A stretch of 64,000 nt of DNA, taken from contig JAFGGN010000019.1 in the NCBI GenBank assembly GCA_016930535.1, positions 1 through 64,000 of the forward strand, written 5' to 3'. The DNA is from a bacterium (GTDB lineage Bacteria > Zhuqueibacterota > QNDG01 > JAFGCO01). The notes beneath the pieces are model-generated. The model was not told where the DNA came from. It ran no database searches and saw only the letters and a list, made by a program, of their open reading frames with translations. Of the stretch, positions 52,276 through 59,718 are shown piece by piece. Every line of letters starts with the position of its first letter. The first letter of the stretch is position 1. Made by a program: the position numbers and the translations under genes.

Positions 52276-53481
52276 TTGCCCGCAAACGAACACCGAATGA
52301 TCCGTTTTTTTTATTCAGGATCGGTTTCACTGTCGATTCTTCTGTCCATCCTGACAGTTCAGAAATGGAATCCGCATGCGTTTCTGATTCTGTTCTTCAC
52401 AGCGGCGCTCCTGACCGGGCGGATGTGGAGCCGAAGACAGGAACGGCGCATGAAACCGGCCGGTATTCTCATGACCCTGGCCATGCTGAATTTGCTCTTC
52501 ATGGTGCCCGAGCTGGGCCTGCGCGCGGCCCGTTTCAGATATGAATCCGGCATTCAGTTCGGACATCCCAGGCCCACGCATTTTATCAATTTCATCACGG
52601 ACAAGGACCTGTTTTACACGCTCGATCCCAAAAGCAGGCATGTCAATGCCTTCGGATTCCCGGGACACGACATCAAAATACCGAAACCGGCCAACACCGT
52701 CCGCCTCCTTTACCTGGGGGATTCCTGCACACAGCAGGGCTACCCGGCCTATGTGGAAAAAGCACTGAACCGGATGATGCCGGACTCACTCTATGCGGAA
52801 TCCGTGCCCCTGGCACTGTCCGGATACACGTCGTATCAGGGACGGATCGTGGCCGAGAAATTCGGACTGCAGGTGGAACCGGATGCGGTCTTCGTGTACT
52901 ACGGATGGAACGATCACTGGCTGGCCTTCGGTGCCAGGGATTCCCGGAAAAAAATGCACGACGTGCCCAGGTGGTTCAGCCTCATCCAGCACGCACGGGT
53001 AGTGCAATGGGTATTCTGGATGCAGCATAAAATCAAGGGCACGGCGACCGGCCCCCTGGACGAGGTCCGTGTCCCTCCGGATGAATACGATGCGAATTTA
53101 CGGGATATTGTCACCCGTTTCAAAAATAAAAACGTGCCGGTGATTCTGATCACCGCGCCTTCGGCCCATCATGCGCTGGGTGTGCCGGACTATCTGATCG
53201 AAAACCAGTTTGCCCGCAGCAAAACCGATGTTCTGGATATGCATGACCGATACAACGAAACGGTCCGTGCCATAGCCAGGGACATGCAGGTACCCCTGAT
53301 CGATCTGGCCGAAATCATGGGGAAAATGTCCGATTCGGAACAGAAACAGATTTTTCTTTCTGACGGGATTCACTTTACCGAAAAAGGGCTGGAAGCGGTG
53401 GCGGATGACATCGTCACTTTTTTAAAGCAAGGCGGATTTCCTGAAATGCCATGCGGGAAGGACCGGATGTCTCAACCCTGA
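52276..53481 (+). CDS. Membrane-anchored SGNH/GDSL hydrolase
   Basis: Translation starts at TTG with 'gaggag' six bases upstream; the ATG 21 bp later has no Shine-Dalgarno. The 401-residue protein has two N-terminal hydrophobic helices. A periplasmic SGNH domain follows with the nucleophile in 'LLYLGDSCTQQG', the Asn block in 'VFVYYGWNDHWLAFG' and the Asp/His pair in 'LSDGIHFTEKGLEAVADDI'. Such enzymes remove or transfer acyl groups on glycans. It overlaps the convergent GT-C gene by 68 bp. Confidence 0.9.
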   Translation: MPANEHRMIRFFYSGSVSLSILLSILTVQKWNPHAFLILFFTAALLTGRMWSRRQERRMKPAGILMTLAMLNLLFMVPELGLRAARFRYESGIQFGHPRPTHFINFITDKDLFYTLDPKSRHVNAFGFPGHDIKIPKPANTVRLLYLGDSCTQQGYPAYVEKALNRMMPDSLYAESVPLALSGYTSYQGRIVAEKFGLQVEPDAVFVYYGWNDHWLAFGARDSRKKMHDVPRWFSLIQHARVVQWVFWMQHKIKGTATGPLDEVRVPPDEYDANLRDIVTRFKNKNVPVILITAPSAHHALGVPDYLIENQFARSKTDVLDMHDRYNETVRAIARDMQVPLIDLAEIMGKMSDSEQKQIFLSDGIHFTEKGLEAVADDIVTFLKQGGFPEMPCGKDRMSQP

Positions 53482-55300
53482 CGGTTCCCTTTCCTGAGTC
53501 ATCCGTCATCACGGACACCTGAATGCCCGCCCGGGACGGCCAGACACTGCCGGTCCACTGCCCCCGGGGCAGCTGAATATTTTCAAGAACGAGCGGCATT
53601 GTATCCGTTAACGCAACGGTCAGATTTCCGGATCCGGCCAGAAACGCGGGTGCTTCCGGTTCGCTGCTGAAAAGAAACGCCGGAATCACGATATCGCCGC
53701 CCTCTTGACGGATCCCGATTTTATCACTGGTCATGCGGGCCCAGAACCGGGCCAGCACCTGCCTGTCTCCTTCTCCGGTCAGAAAATGCACGCGTGTATA
53801 TTGTTCGTAAAACCTGGGATCTGCCAGCATATCACGCCCGCTCCGGAACTCCGTGATAAACAATCCAGGCGGGATGGCGAACATGATCAGATCCGGATTC
53901 CGGCCGAGCACATAATCCCCGTCTCCCAGTTCATGCCCGATTCGGCCGCTGCCGAAATCCTCCGGCGCATGCCTGGGTATATAATAATCGTTCAGACCCA
54001 GCATGTCCACACAGGGCAGCCCGGACCAGAATGGCAGGGCGCCCGCCGCATCCACAGCCAGCAAAGGCTGTTGACTGCCGAAAACCTGCCTTAAAAAGAG
54101 ACCGATGGTCTTTCCGTCCCATTCCCATCGCTCGTAGACGGCTTTTTTGTTGAACCTGTTTTCATAGCGGAACTGCTGACCGTGAAAAACGGCCAGGGTC
54201 ACCAGGCCGGCCAGAACGAGACCTGTGCGCCATCCCGGACGGGCAAGCCCGTCCCAGAGCGTCACGCTGCCAAGAATCAGGATGAACACCAGAACCGTCA
54301 TCACGGGTACCATGTGCCGGAATGCCAGAAATATATCGCCGCCGATAAACACTAGATAGAGAAGCCAGATTCCGGCCGTCATCAGAAGCGGCATGGCGGC
54401 AGCGCGCGTTTGCCGGCGGCCAATCAGGATGATGATCAGGACTGTGCCTGCAAGCGACAACGGAAGATGGGTTGTAAAGGCGAGCCAGACATATCTCAAA
54501 CCCATCGCGAGATGCGTGTCCGAAGGGCTGATCTTGACAAGCGCCGTGTTCGGCACCCATTCACCGTAATAAATGTACCGGAAAATCAGCTGTCCGCCGT
54601 AAAAAAGGACCGGCAGAGCAGCGATTTGAATCATGCGTTTTATCGTGGAAGTACGGAGGCCGTTCAGCCATACGCTCAGGATGATACCGGCCGTGAACAG
54701 GGGCCCGTCGGGGCGTGTCACAGCCAATAGTCCCAGACACAGGGAAAGCAGCCAGCCCCAGGATCCGCTTCCGGATTTGGACCGGAACATGAGCAGACCG
54801 AATGCCAGGGACCAGGCCAGAAGAAAGGCAATCAGGGGCTGTTCCAGTCCGCCGATGGCCCATATCGCCATGGTGCCCGAAAATGCAAAACCGGCGAATC
54901 CGGGCAGAAGAAACAGGGGCGACCGGCCTGGAAAAGCCTTTGTAAACCAGAACAGTGCGGCGGCCGGAACACCGGCCATACATAAAAATCCGAGAATACG
55001 GGCGGCGGCCACAAGGTCGAATCCAAGGGCACCCAGCCCCGCACAGCACAGCACCCACAGCAGATTGGAATATCCCTCCACACGATGCCCGTCCGTCCAG
55101 GTGAGCCCATGCCCCTGAAGCAGCCGTTCCGCATAGCGAAGCGATATCAGGGAATCGTCACTGAGAAATGGCATATAATAACGGACATGCGAATAGAAAA
55201 AAAGCAGCGGCAGGACGGCGATTCCCGCCCACAGCAGGATCCGGAACCAGCGCCTTCCGTTCAGGCTTTTCAGCCAGGTCACCAGGAGGGCTGCATCCAT
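53414..55300 (-). CDS. GT-C membrane glycosyltransferase, AftB-like (copy 1)
   Basis: The start at 55300 has 'AGAGGAG' six bases upstream; an upstream ATG at 55357 has no such signal. The 628-residue protein has about ten transmembrane helices, and the first loop reads 'FLSDDSLISLRYAERLLQGHG' then 'DGHRVEGYSNLLW'. This double-Asp/RVEGYSN motif is typical of arabinofuranosyltransferase-AftB-like and related GT-C enzymes. A C-terminal soluble region follows. It is coupled with its paralogue upstream (22-bp overlap). Confidence 0.85.
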   Translation of the reverse strand: MDAALLVTWLKSLNGRRWFRILLWAGIAVLPLLFFYSHVRYYMPFLSDDSLISLRYAERLLQGHGLTWTDGHRVEGYSNLLWVLCCAGLGALGFDLVAAARILGFLCMAGVPAAALFWFTKAFPGRSPLFLLPGFAGFAFSGTMAIWAIGGLEQPLIAFLLAWSLAFGLLMFRSKSGSGSWGWLLSLCLGLLAVTRPDGPLFTAGIILSVWLNGLRTSTIKRMIQIAALPVLFYGGQLIFRYIYYGEWVPNTALVKISPSDTHLAMGLRYVWLAFTTHLPLSLAGTVLIIILIGRRQTRAAAMPLLMTAGIWLLYLVFIGGDIFLAFRHMVPVMTVLVFILILGSVTLWDGLARPGWRTGLVLAGLVTLAVFHGQQFRYENRFNKKAVYERWEWDGKTIGLFLRQVFGSQQPLLAVDAAGALPFWSGLPCVDMLGLNDYYIPRHAPEDFGSGRIGHELGDGDYVLGRNPDLIMFAIPPGLFITEFRSGRDMLADPRFYEQYTRVHFLTGEGDRQVLARFWARMTSDKIGIRQEGGDIVIPAFLFSSEPEAPAFLAGSGNLTVALTDTMPLVLENIQLPRGQWTGSVWPSRAGIQVSVMTDDSGKGTVRVETSGPSRMAFQEIRLALKK

Positions 55301-57108
55301 TCGTCGCTCCTCTTGTCGGTAATCGAAGACCAGTCGCAGGCAAAAATGGTCCGCCATGTATCCGCCTGAACGGGATAGGGCAGGCAGTGCTCCTGAAAAA
55401 GCGGATGAAAATACAAGGCCCCGGCAGCGGCCCAGTCACCGGTCATATGTTTCTCCATTTCCTCCTCGGAAACCGGGAGCCTGAAATTCGCCACCACATA
55501 ATCCGGCTTCAGCTGACCGAGTGAATAATCATAATCGAATTTGTTGTGACCCGCCTTGGCTTCGGCGCTCTGAACCGGCATGCGGGCGATGACGCGGTCA
55601 CTCTTGCCAAGCAGATCGATTCCCGGACGTTCGGAAAAATAAAAGCTGTTCCCGGCCCAGGCGTCGGCCACTTTGGCCTCCACGGGTGTATTGGCCCTGA
55701 TCCACAGCCCAAGTTCGACATTGTATATGTCCGCGGGACGCGGAATCAGCGTGAACAGCGTATAACCGGGGAATATAACCGGCATGGTCACCAGACAGAT
55801 CAGCGTGGCCAGCGCCTGGCTCCGTTTGGATAAATGCAGTTTCTGAATTCCCATAAAGGCCATAATGAAGATCAGCGGGAGAATCGGAAGAAAAAACCGG
55901 AAATGATGAAATGCATCTCCGCCTGTATATATGACATAGGCCGTATACAGGATAATCAGACCCGCCAGCAGAAAATTGACTTTTTTCCGTGTAAAACTGA
56001 GACCGAACAGTCCGGCGATCACGAAAAGAAAATAATGCTTGATAAATCCGAACGCGTAACGCAGGCCCGGAACCCACCGTTCATCCCACTGGCCTATCTT
56101 CAGATAGGCCGTATTGGGCAGCCAGTCGCCGTAGTACCAGATCCTGAACAGAAGATGCGCGCCAGGTATAATGAGTGCGGTCAGCATTCGAAGCAGCACG
56201 GTTTTTTTTCGGTCGTGTAAAAGCAGCGCAAACAAAAAGAGCAGCCCTGAAAGAACGAATGCATCCGAACGGATCACGGCCAGAACACCGATTAAAAAAC
56301 AGGTCAGAAATCCGGGAGCACCCTGCTCCGCCTCCCTGACAATCCGGTTCAGCGACCAGAGCAGCACCAGAATCATCAGCGGTATTTCGAAACCGGCCAT
56401 GGTCATAAAGAGCAGATCCCGGTTGAGAATGAAAGCCAGAAGCACCCCCGCCTTGACCCAGTCCCTGCACCGGAGGGCACACAGCAGCCGGTGAAGAAGC
56501 AACAGTGCACCGATGGAAATGAGAAGATTGAGAATCAGAACCACGAGCGCCATCCGGTACACGGGAACAGGCAGGTAATGACATCCGGCCATCATCAGTG
56601 TCCAGAGCGGATTGGAGTATCCTTCGACCCGCTCACCCGGGTTCCAGACCCAGCCGTGCCCCTGCGCCAGGTTCTTCGCATAACGCATGGAAATCATCGG
56701 GTCATCGCCCAGAAACCAGGTGCGGTGATTGAAAATTACCGCACTGTGTCCCCAAAGGGCCACAGGAAGCCACAGGATCACCATGACAAACACGGCCGTA
56801 ACGACAACCTGCCTGTCGTTCTCAATCCACCGCGTACACTGTTCTCCGCGTCTGAGCAGAAGCAGGGCCAGAATCACCAGCACGATCCCCAGAACCATCG
56901 CTTCCCAGCCCAGCAGCGCTAAATGTCCCTCCCATCGCGGAGGCAGATTATGCGGGGCGGGCGGCTGCCGGTTCCACATGTCGATCAGCCGGGCTTCGAC
57001 AGTCCGTGCCACTGCCGGCTGCGAGACGATAGCCAGACCCAGAACAAAGGACAGAACACCGCAGACCAGCAAAATACGGAGAATAATTTGCGTCACATGA
57101 GTCTTCAA
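55279..57108 (-). CDS. GT-C membrane glycosyltransferase, AftB-like (copy 2)
   Basis: This 609-residue paralogue of the downstream gene has 'TWFLGDDPMISMRYAKNLAQGHG' and 'GERVEGYSNPLWTLM', about ten transmembrane segments and a soluble tail. It starts at TTG (57106-57108) with 'gagg' a little upstream, 11 bp after the ACP gene's stop. The donor is probably a polyprenyl-phosphate sugar. The pair lies within a segment also holding ACP and FabH genes. Confidence 0.85.
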   Translation of the reverse strand: MKTHVTQIILRILLVCGVLSFVLGLAIVSQPAVARTVEARLIDMWNRQPPAPHNLPPRWEGHLALLGWEAMVLGIVLVILALLLLRRGEQCTRWIENDRQVVVTAVFVMVILWLPVALWGHSAVIFNHRTWFLGDDPMISMRYAKNLAQGHGWVWNPGERVEGYSNPLWTLMMAGCHYLPVPVYRMALVVLILNLLISIGALLLLHRLLCALRCRDWVKAGVLLAFILNRDLLFMTMAGFEIPLMILVLLWSLNRIVREAEQGAPGFLTCFLIGVLAVIRSDAFVLSGLLFLFALLLHDRKKTVLLRMLTALIIPGAHLLFRIWYYGDWLPNTAYLKIGQWDERWVPGLRYAFGFIKHYFLFVIAGLFGLSFTRKKVNFLLAGLIILYTAYVIYTGGDAFHHFRFFLPILPLIFIMAFMGIQKLHLSKRSQALATLICLVTMPVIFPGYTLFTLIPRPADIYNVELGLWIRANTPVEAKVADAWAGNSFYFSERPGIDLLGKSDRVIARMPVQSAEAKAGHNKFDYDYSLGQLKPDYVVANFRLPVSEEEMEKHMTGDWAAAGALYFHPLFQEHCLPYPVQADTWRTIFACDWSSITDKRSDEWMQPSW

Positions 57109-57119
57109 CGGTCAAATCC

Positions 57120-57359
57120 TCAGGACTCAAACGACCCGGCGCCGATCATGTCCATCAGGCTCTGTACCGTGGTGATTTTTTGAAAATCGGTCCCGGGAAT
57201 CCGTTTGCTGAAATGCTCGTCGATCATGGCGATAAGCGACAGTACGGCCAGGGAATCATACTCCTCCAGATCCGTCAGATCGGTCGATTCATCGACCGCA
57301 TCCACGGATTCGATTTCCAGCGTGTCCATGAGCAGGTCATAGAATTCAGTCTTCTTCAT
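57120..57359 (-). CDS. Acyl carrier protein
   Basis: The ATG at 57359 has 'aaggag' upstream and gives 79 residues. The four-helix ACP has the phosphopantetheine-bearing Ser in 'EEYDSLAVLSLIAMIDEHF' (DSL motif). It is acidic, as expected. The sequence differs from fatty-acid AcpP ('GADSLDxVEL'), placing it with specialised ACPs of secondary or glycan-decorating pathways. It sits between two FabH genes and the AftB-like pair, which suggests it carries a special acyl group. Confidence 0.92.
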   Translation of the reverse strand: MKKTEFYDLLMDTLEIESVDAVDESTDLTDLEEYDSLAVLSLIAMIDEHFSKRIPGTDFQKITTVQSLMDMIGAGSFES

Positions 57360-57474
57360 ATATGGCTCCTTTTTATTATTCAAAAGTATTTGCATCAACC
57401 GGACACGGGACCGCAGATATCACTCAGGCAGCAGTCCGTGAACAGAACAGGAGAATCGGGTAAAAGAAAATATC

Positions 57475-57564
57475 GAATATCGAACAGGGAATTTCGAATG
57501 ATGAAGTGTTTAATTAATATTCTTTTTTCATACTTCGTCATTCAACATTCGTTATTCAATATTC
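57475..57564. repeat. Imperfect 33-bp inverted repeat (hairpin element)
   Basis: Arms at 57475-57507 and 57532-57564 pair over 33 bp with 26 matches. They are built from GAATNNNGAA units with a 24-nt AT-rich loop. It fills the ACP-FabH intergenic space and resembles dispersed non-coding palindromic repeats of environmental genomes. Confidence 0.7.
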
Positions 57565-57578
57565 ATCATTCATTTTTT

Positions 57579-57613
57579 CTCCGTTTCTCAATCTCTCCGA
57601 AACTCCGTTTCAC
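57579..57613. repeat. GAAACGGAG-type intergenic repeat, inverse copy
   Basis: The minus-strand units GAGAAACGGAG (57579-57589) and GTGAAACGGAG (57603-57613) match those at 16543-16569, and lie directly beside the inverted repeat. Confidence 0.5.
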
Positions 57614-57640
57614 TCTCCGCATGCACGACAGTCTTTGTTC

Positions 57641-58639
57641 TTAAATCTTTATGATTGTTGCCCCCCATGAATATCCCACACCGAATCCCGAAACGAGGAC
57701 CGTATCGCCGGGTTTGACAATCCCCTGTTTCATTACATCGTTGAGTCCGATCGGGATGGTGGCGGACACGGTGTTGCCCGTATAAAGCATGTTCAGGTAG
57801 AACTTTTCATGGGGAATACCGATTTTTTTTCTCAGATATTCCACCATGTACTTGTTGGCCTGATGAAAAATGACATAGTCCACGTCTTCAAGCGTCATTT
57901 CGTTCTTTTCGAGTACATCCGCGACGGTTTTCGGCACCGCATCGATGGTGAAGTTGAAAATTTCAGGTCCGTTCATGTACAGATGGTTGTCCGTGCGGGT
58001 TCCTCCGAAACCGTCCGCGATGTCCGGCGCATCCGGATCATACCGGTGCCGCATACCGCCGTTCGGTACGATCAGGTTTCTGAAACCGCTGCCGTCCGTA
58101 CCCAGGGAGAAATTCAAAATACCCTCCCGATCCGACCGCCCGACCAGCGTGGCTGCCGCTCCGTCTCCGAAAATCGTCCGGTTCGCCCGGTCCCTGGGAT
58201 GCAAATGCCGTGTCATGACATCGGATGTCACAAGAAGCACGCGGTCCGCCGTGTCCGATGCCATGAACGATTTGGCCAGAGCCAGGCCGTATACGAATCC
58301 GGAACAACCGAGACTGATGTCCAGGGCGCCTGTCCGAACGGACAGTCCGAGCCGGTCCTGAAGTATGCAGGCGCCTGTCGGCAGGTAGTACTCGGGACTC
58401 TGAGTGCACAGGATGACGAAATCCACGGATTCCGGATCCTCGTCCCGAAGCACGTCCCTGCATGCTTTCTCTGCCAGGTCCAGGGCGGTTTCATTTTCTC
58501 CGGCCACGTGCCTCTCCCTGATACCCGCCCGCTTTTCCACCTTCTCCGAGTTCCAGTCCTCGAATTCCCGAGCAAGCGCATCGTTCGTCAGCACCGTTTC
58601 CGGCAGGTAAACCCCAATTTTCTGTATGACAGCATTCAT
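57641..58639 (-). CDS. Beta-ketoacyl-ACP synthase III-like (FabH) enzyme, copy 1
   Basis: This 332-residue thiolase-fold protein has the catalytic Cys in 'LDISLGCSGFVYGLALA', His in 'YVIFHQANKYMVEYL' and Asn in 'GNTVSATIPIGLNDVMKQG'. 'GVGYSWGATIIKI' ends the protein, all as in FabH. The full triad suggests an active condensing enzyme. FabH condenses acyl-CoA with malonyl-ACP, and some relatives make esters or amides instead. It lies immediately after a paralogue, and an ACP gene follows. Confidence 0.94.
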   Translation of the reverse strand: MNAVIQKIGVYLPETVLTNDALAREFEDWNSEKVEKRAGIRERHVAGENETALDLAEKACRDVLRDEDPESVDFVILCTQSPEYYLPTGACILQDRLGLSVRTGALDISLGCSGFVYGLALAKSFMASDTADRVLLVTSDVMTRHLHPRDRANRTIFGDGAAATLVGRSDREGILNFSLGTDGSGFRNLIVPNGGMRHRYDPDAPDIADGFGGTRTDNHLYMNGPEIFNFTIDAVPKTVADVLEKNEMTLEDVDYVIFHQANKYMVEYLRKKIGIPHEKFYLNMLYTGNTVSATIPIGLNDVMKQGIVKPGDTVLVSGFGVGYSWGATIIKI

Positions 58640-58692
58640 TATTCTTTATTCTTTATTCTTTATTCTTTGTTCTTTGTTCTTTGTTCTTTAAT
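58640..58692. repeat. TTCTTTA/TTCTTTG heptanucleotide repeat (copy 3)
   Basis: Seven or so tandem 7-bp units fill the whole 48-bp gap between the two fabH-like genes and run into the stop codon of the upstream one. They are the same unit as at 16788 and 49824. Confidence 0.75.
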
Positions 58693-59704
58693 CTTTAATT
58701 TTGACGACCGTGGCTCCCCACGAATACCCCACCCCGAATCCAACCAGCAGAACCTGGTTCCCCGGCCGGACCAGTCCCCGCTCCAGGCTGTCTTTCAACG
58801 CTATGGGGATGGTGGCCGAAACCGTATTCCCGACATCCAGCATGTGCATATAGTATTTTTCTTCAGGAATATCCATTTTTTTCCGTAGATGATTCAGCAT
58901 ATATTTGTTGGCCTGATGAAAAATCACATAATCCATCTGATCCAGTGCGGACCGGTTCTTTTCCATACACTGCCGGATGACCTCAGGAACGGCTTCGATG
59001 GTAAAATTGAACACCTCGGGACCGTTCATATACAGATCGTTTTCCGTTCTCAGGCTGCCTGGCGGATCCTCCGCTGTTCCGGCCATGGGATTATACCGTT
59101 TTCTCAGACCGCCGGCCGGCACGATCAGATTTTGATAACCGCTGCCGTCCGTTCCCAGCGCAAACTCGAGAATACAGTCGGATTCGGATGCGCAAACCAG
59201 GGTGGCGGCCGCGGCATCTCCGAAAATGGTCCGGTTGCTCCGGTCCATGGCGTGAATATGCCTCGTATACGTTTCCGATGTAATCAGCAGCACGCTGGAG
59301 GCGGTCCCGGACCGGATCAGTCCCCTGGCCATGGCAAGACCGTATATGAATCCCGAACAACCCAGATTGTAATCGAGGGCACCGGTCGAATGCGGCAGTC
59401 CGAGCCGGTCCTGCAGCATACAGGATCCGGGCGGCAGATAATAATCCGGACTCTGGGTGCAGAGCAGGAGAAAATCCACGGAATTGCGTTCCCGGGATTC
59501 AAGAGAATCGAGCAGCCTTTTCGCCGCCCCGTAAGCCAGATCCACGGCCGTTTCATGCGCCCCAGCCACGTGCCGGCTGCGAATGCCGGTCTTTTTCTCG
59601 ATTTTTTCGGCACTCCACCCCTCATAAATGCTCTCCAGCTCGACATTGTCCAGCACTTTCCGGGGCAGACACACCTCTATTTTCCTGATACATGCACCGT
59701 TCAT
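58688..59704 (-). CDS. Beta-ketoacyl-ACP synthase III-like (FabH) enzyme, copy 2
   Basis: The ATG at 59704 gives 338 residues, matching the length of copy 1; the frame is open 22 codons further up. The catalytic residues are intact: Cys in 'LDYNLGCSGFIYGLA', His in 'YVIFHQANKYMLNHL', Asn in 'GNTVSATIPIALKDSLERG'. It aligns with copy 1 over its whole length, so the pair is a tandem duplication that has diverged. No strong Shine-Dalgarno is visible, so translation may depend on the upstream gene, whose stop is 14 bp away. Confidence 0.94.
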   Translation of the reverse strand: MNGACIRKIEVCLPRKVLDNVELESIYEGWSAEKIEKKTGIRSRHVAGAHETAVDLAYGAAKRLLDSLESRERNSVDFLLLCTQSPDYYLPPGSCMLQDRLGLPHSTGALDYNLGCSGFIYGLAMARGLIRSGTASSVLLITSETYTRHIHAMDRSNRTIFGDAAAATLVCASESDCILEFALGTDGSGYQNLIVPAGGLRKRYNPMAGTAEDPPGSLRTENDLYMNGPEVFNFTIEAVPEVIRQCMEKNRSALDQMDYVIFHQANKYMLNHLRKKMDIPEEKYYMHMLDVGNTVSATIPIALKDSLERGLVRPGNQVLLVGFGVGYSWGATVVKIKD

Positions 59705-59718
59705 CGAATTGAATCCCG

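Noticed and set aside
16788..58692. CRISPR array interpretation of the heptanucleotide repeats
   Set aside because: The units are 7 bp, directly tandem and without unique spacers, so this is a simple-sequence repeat.
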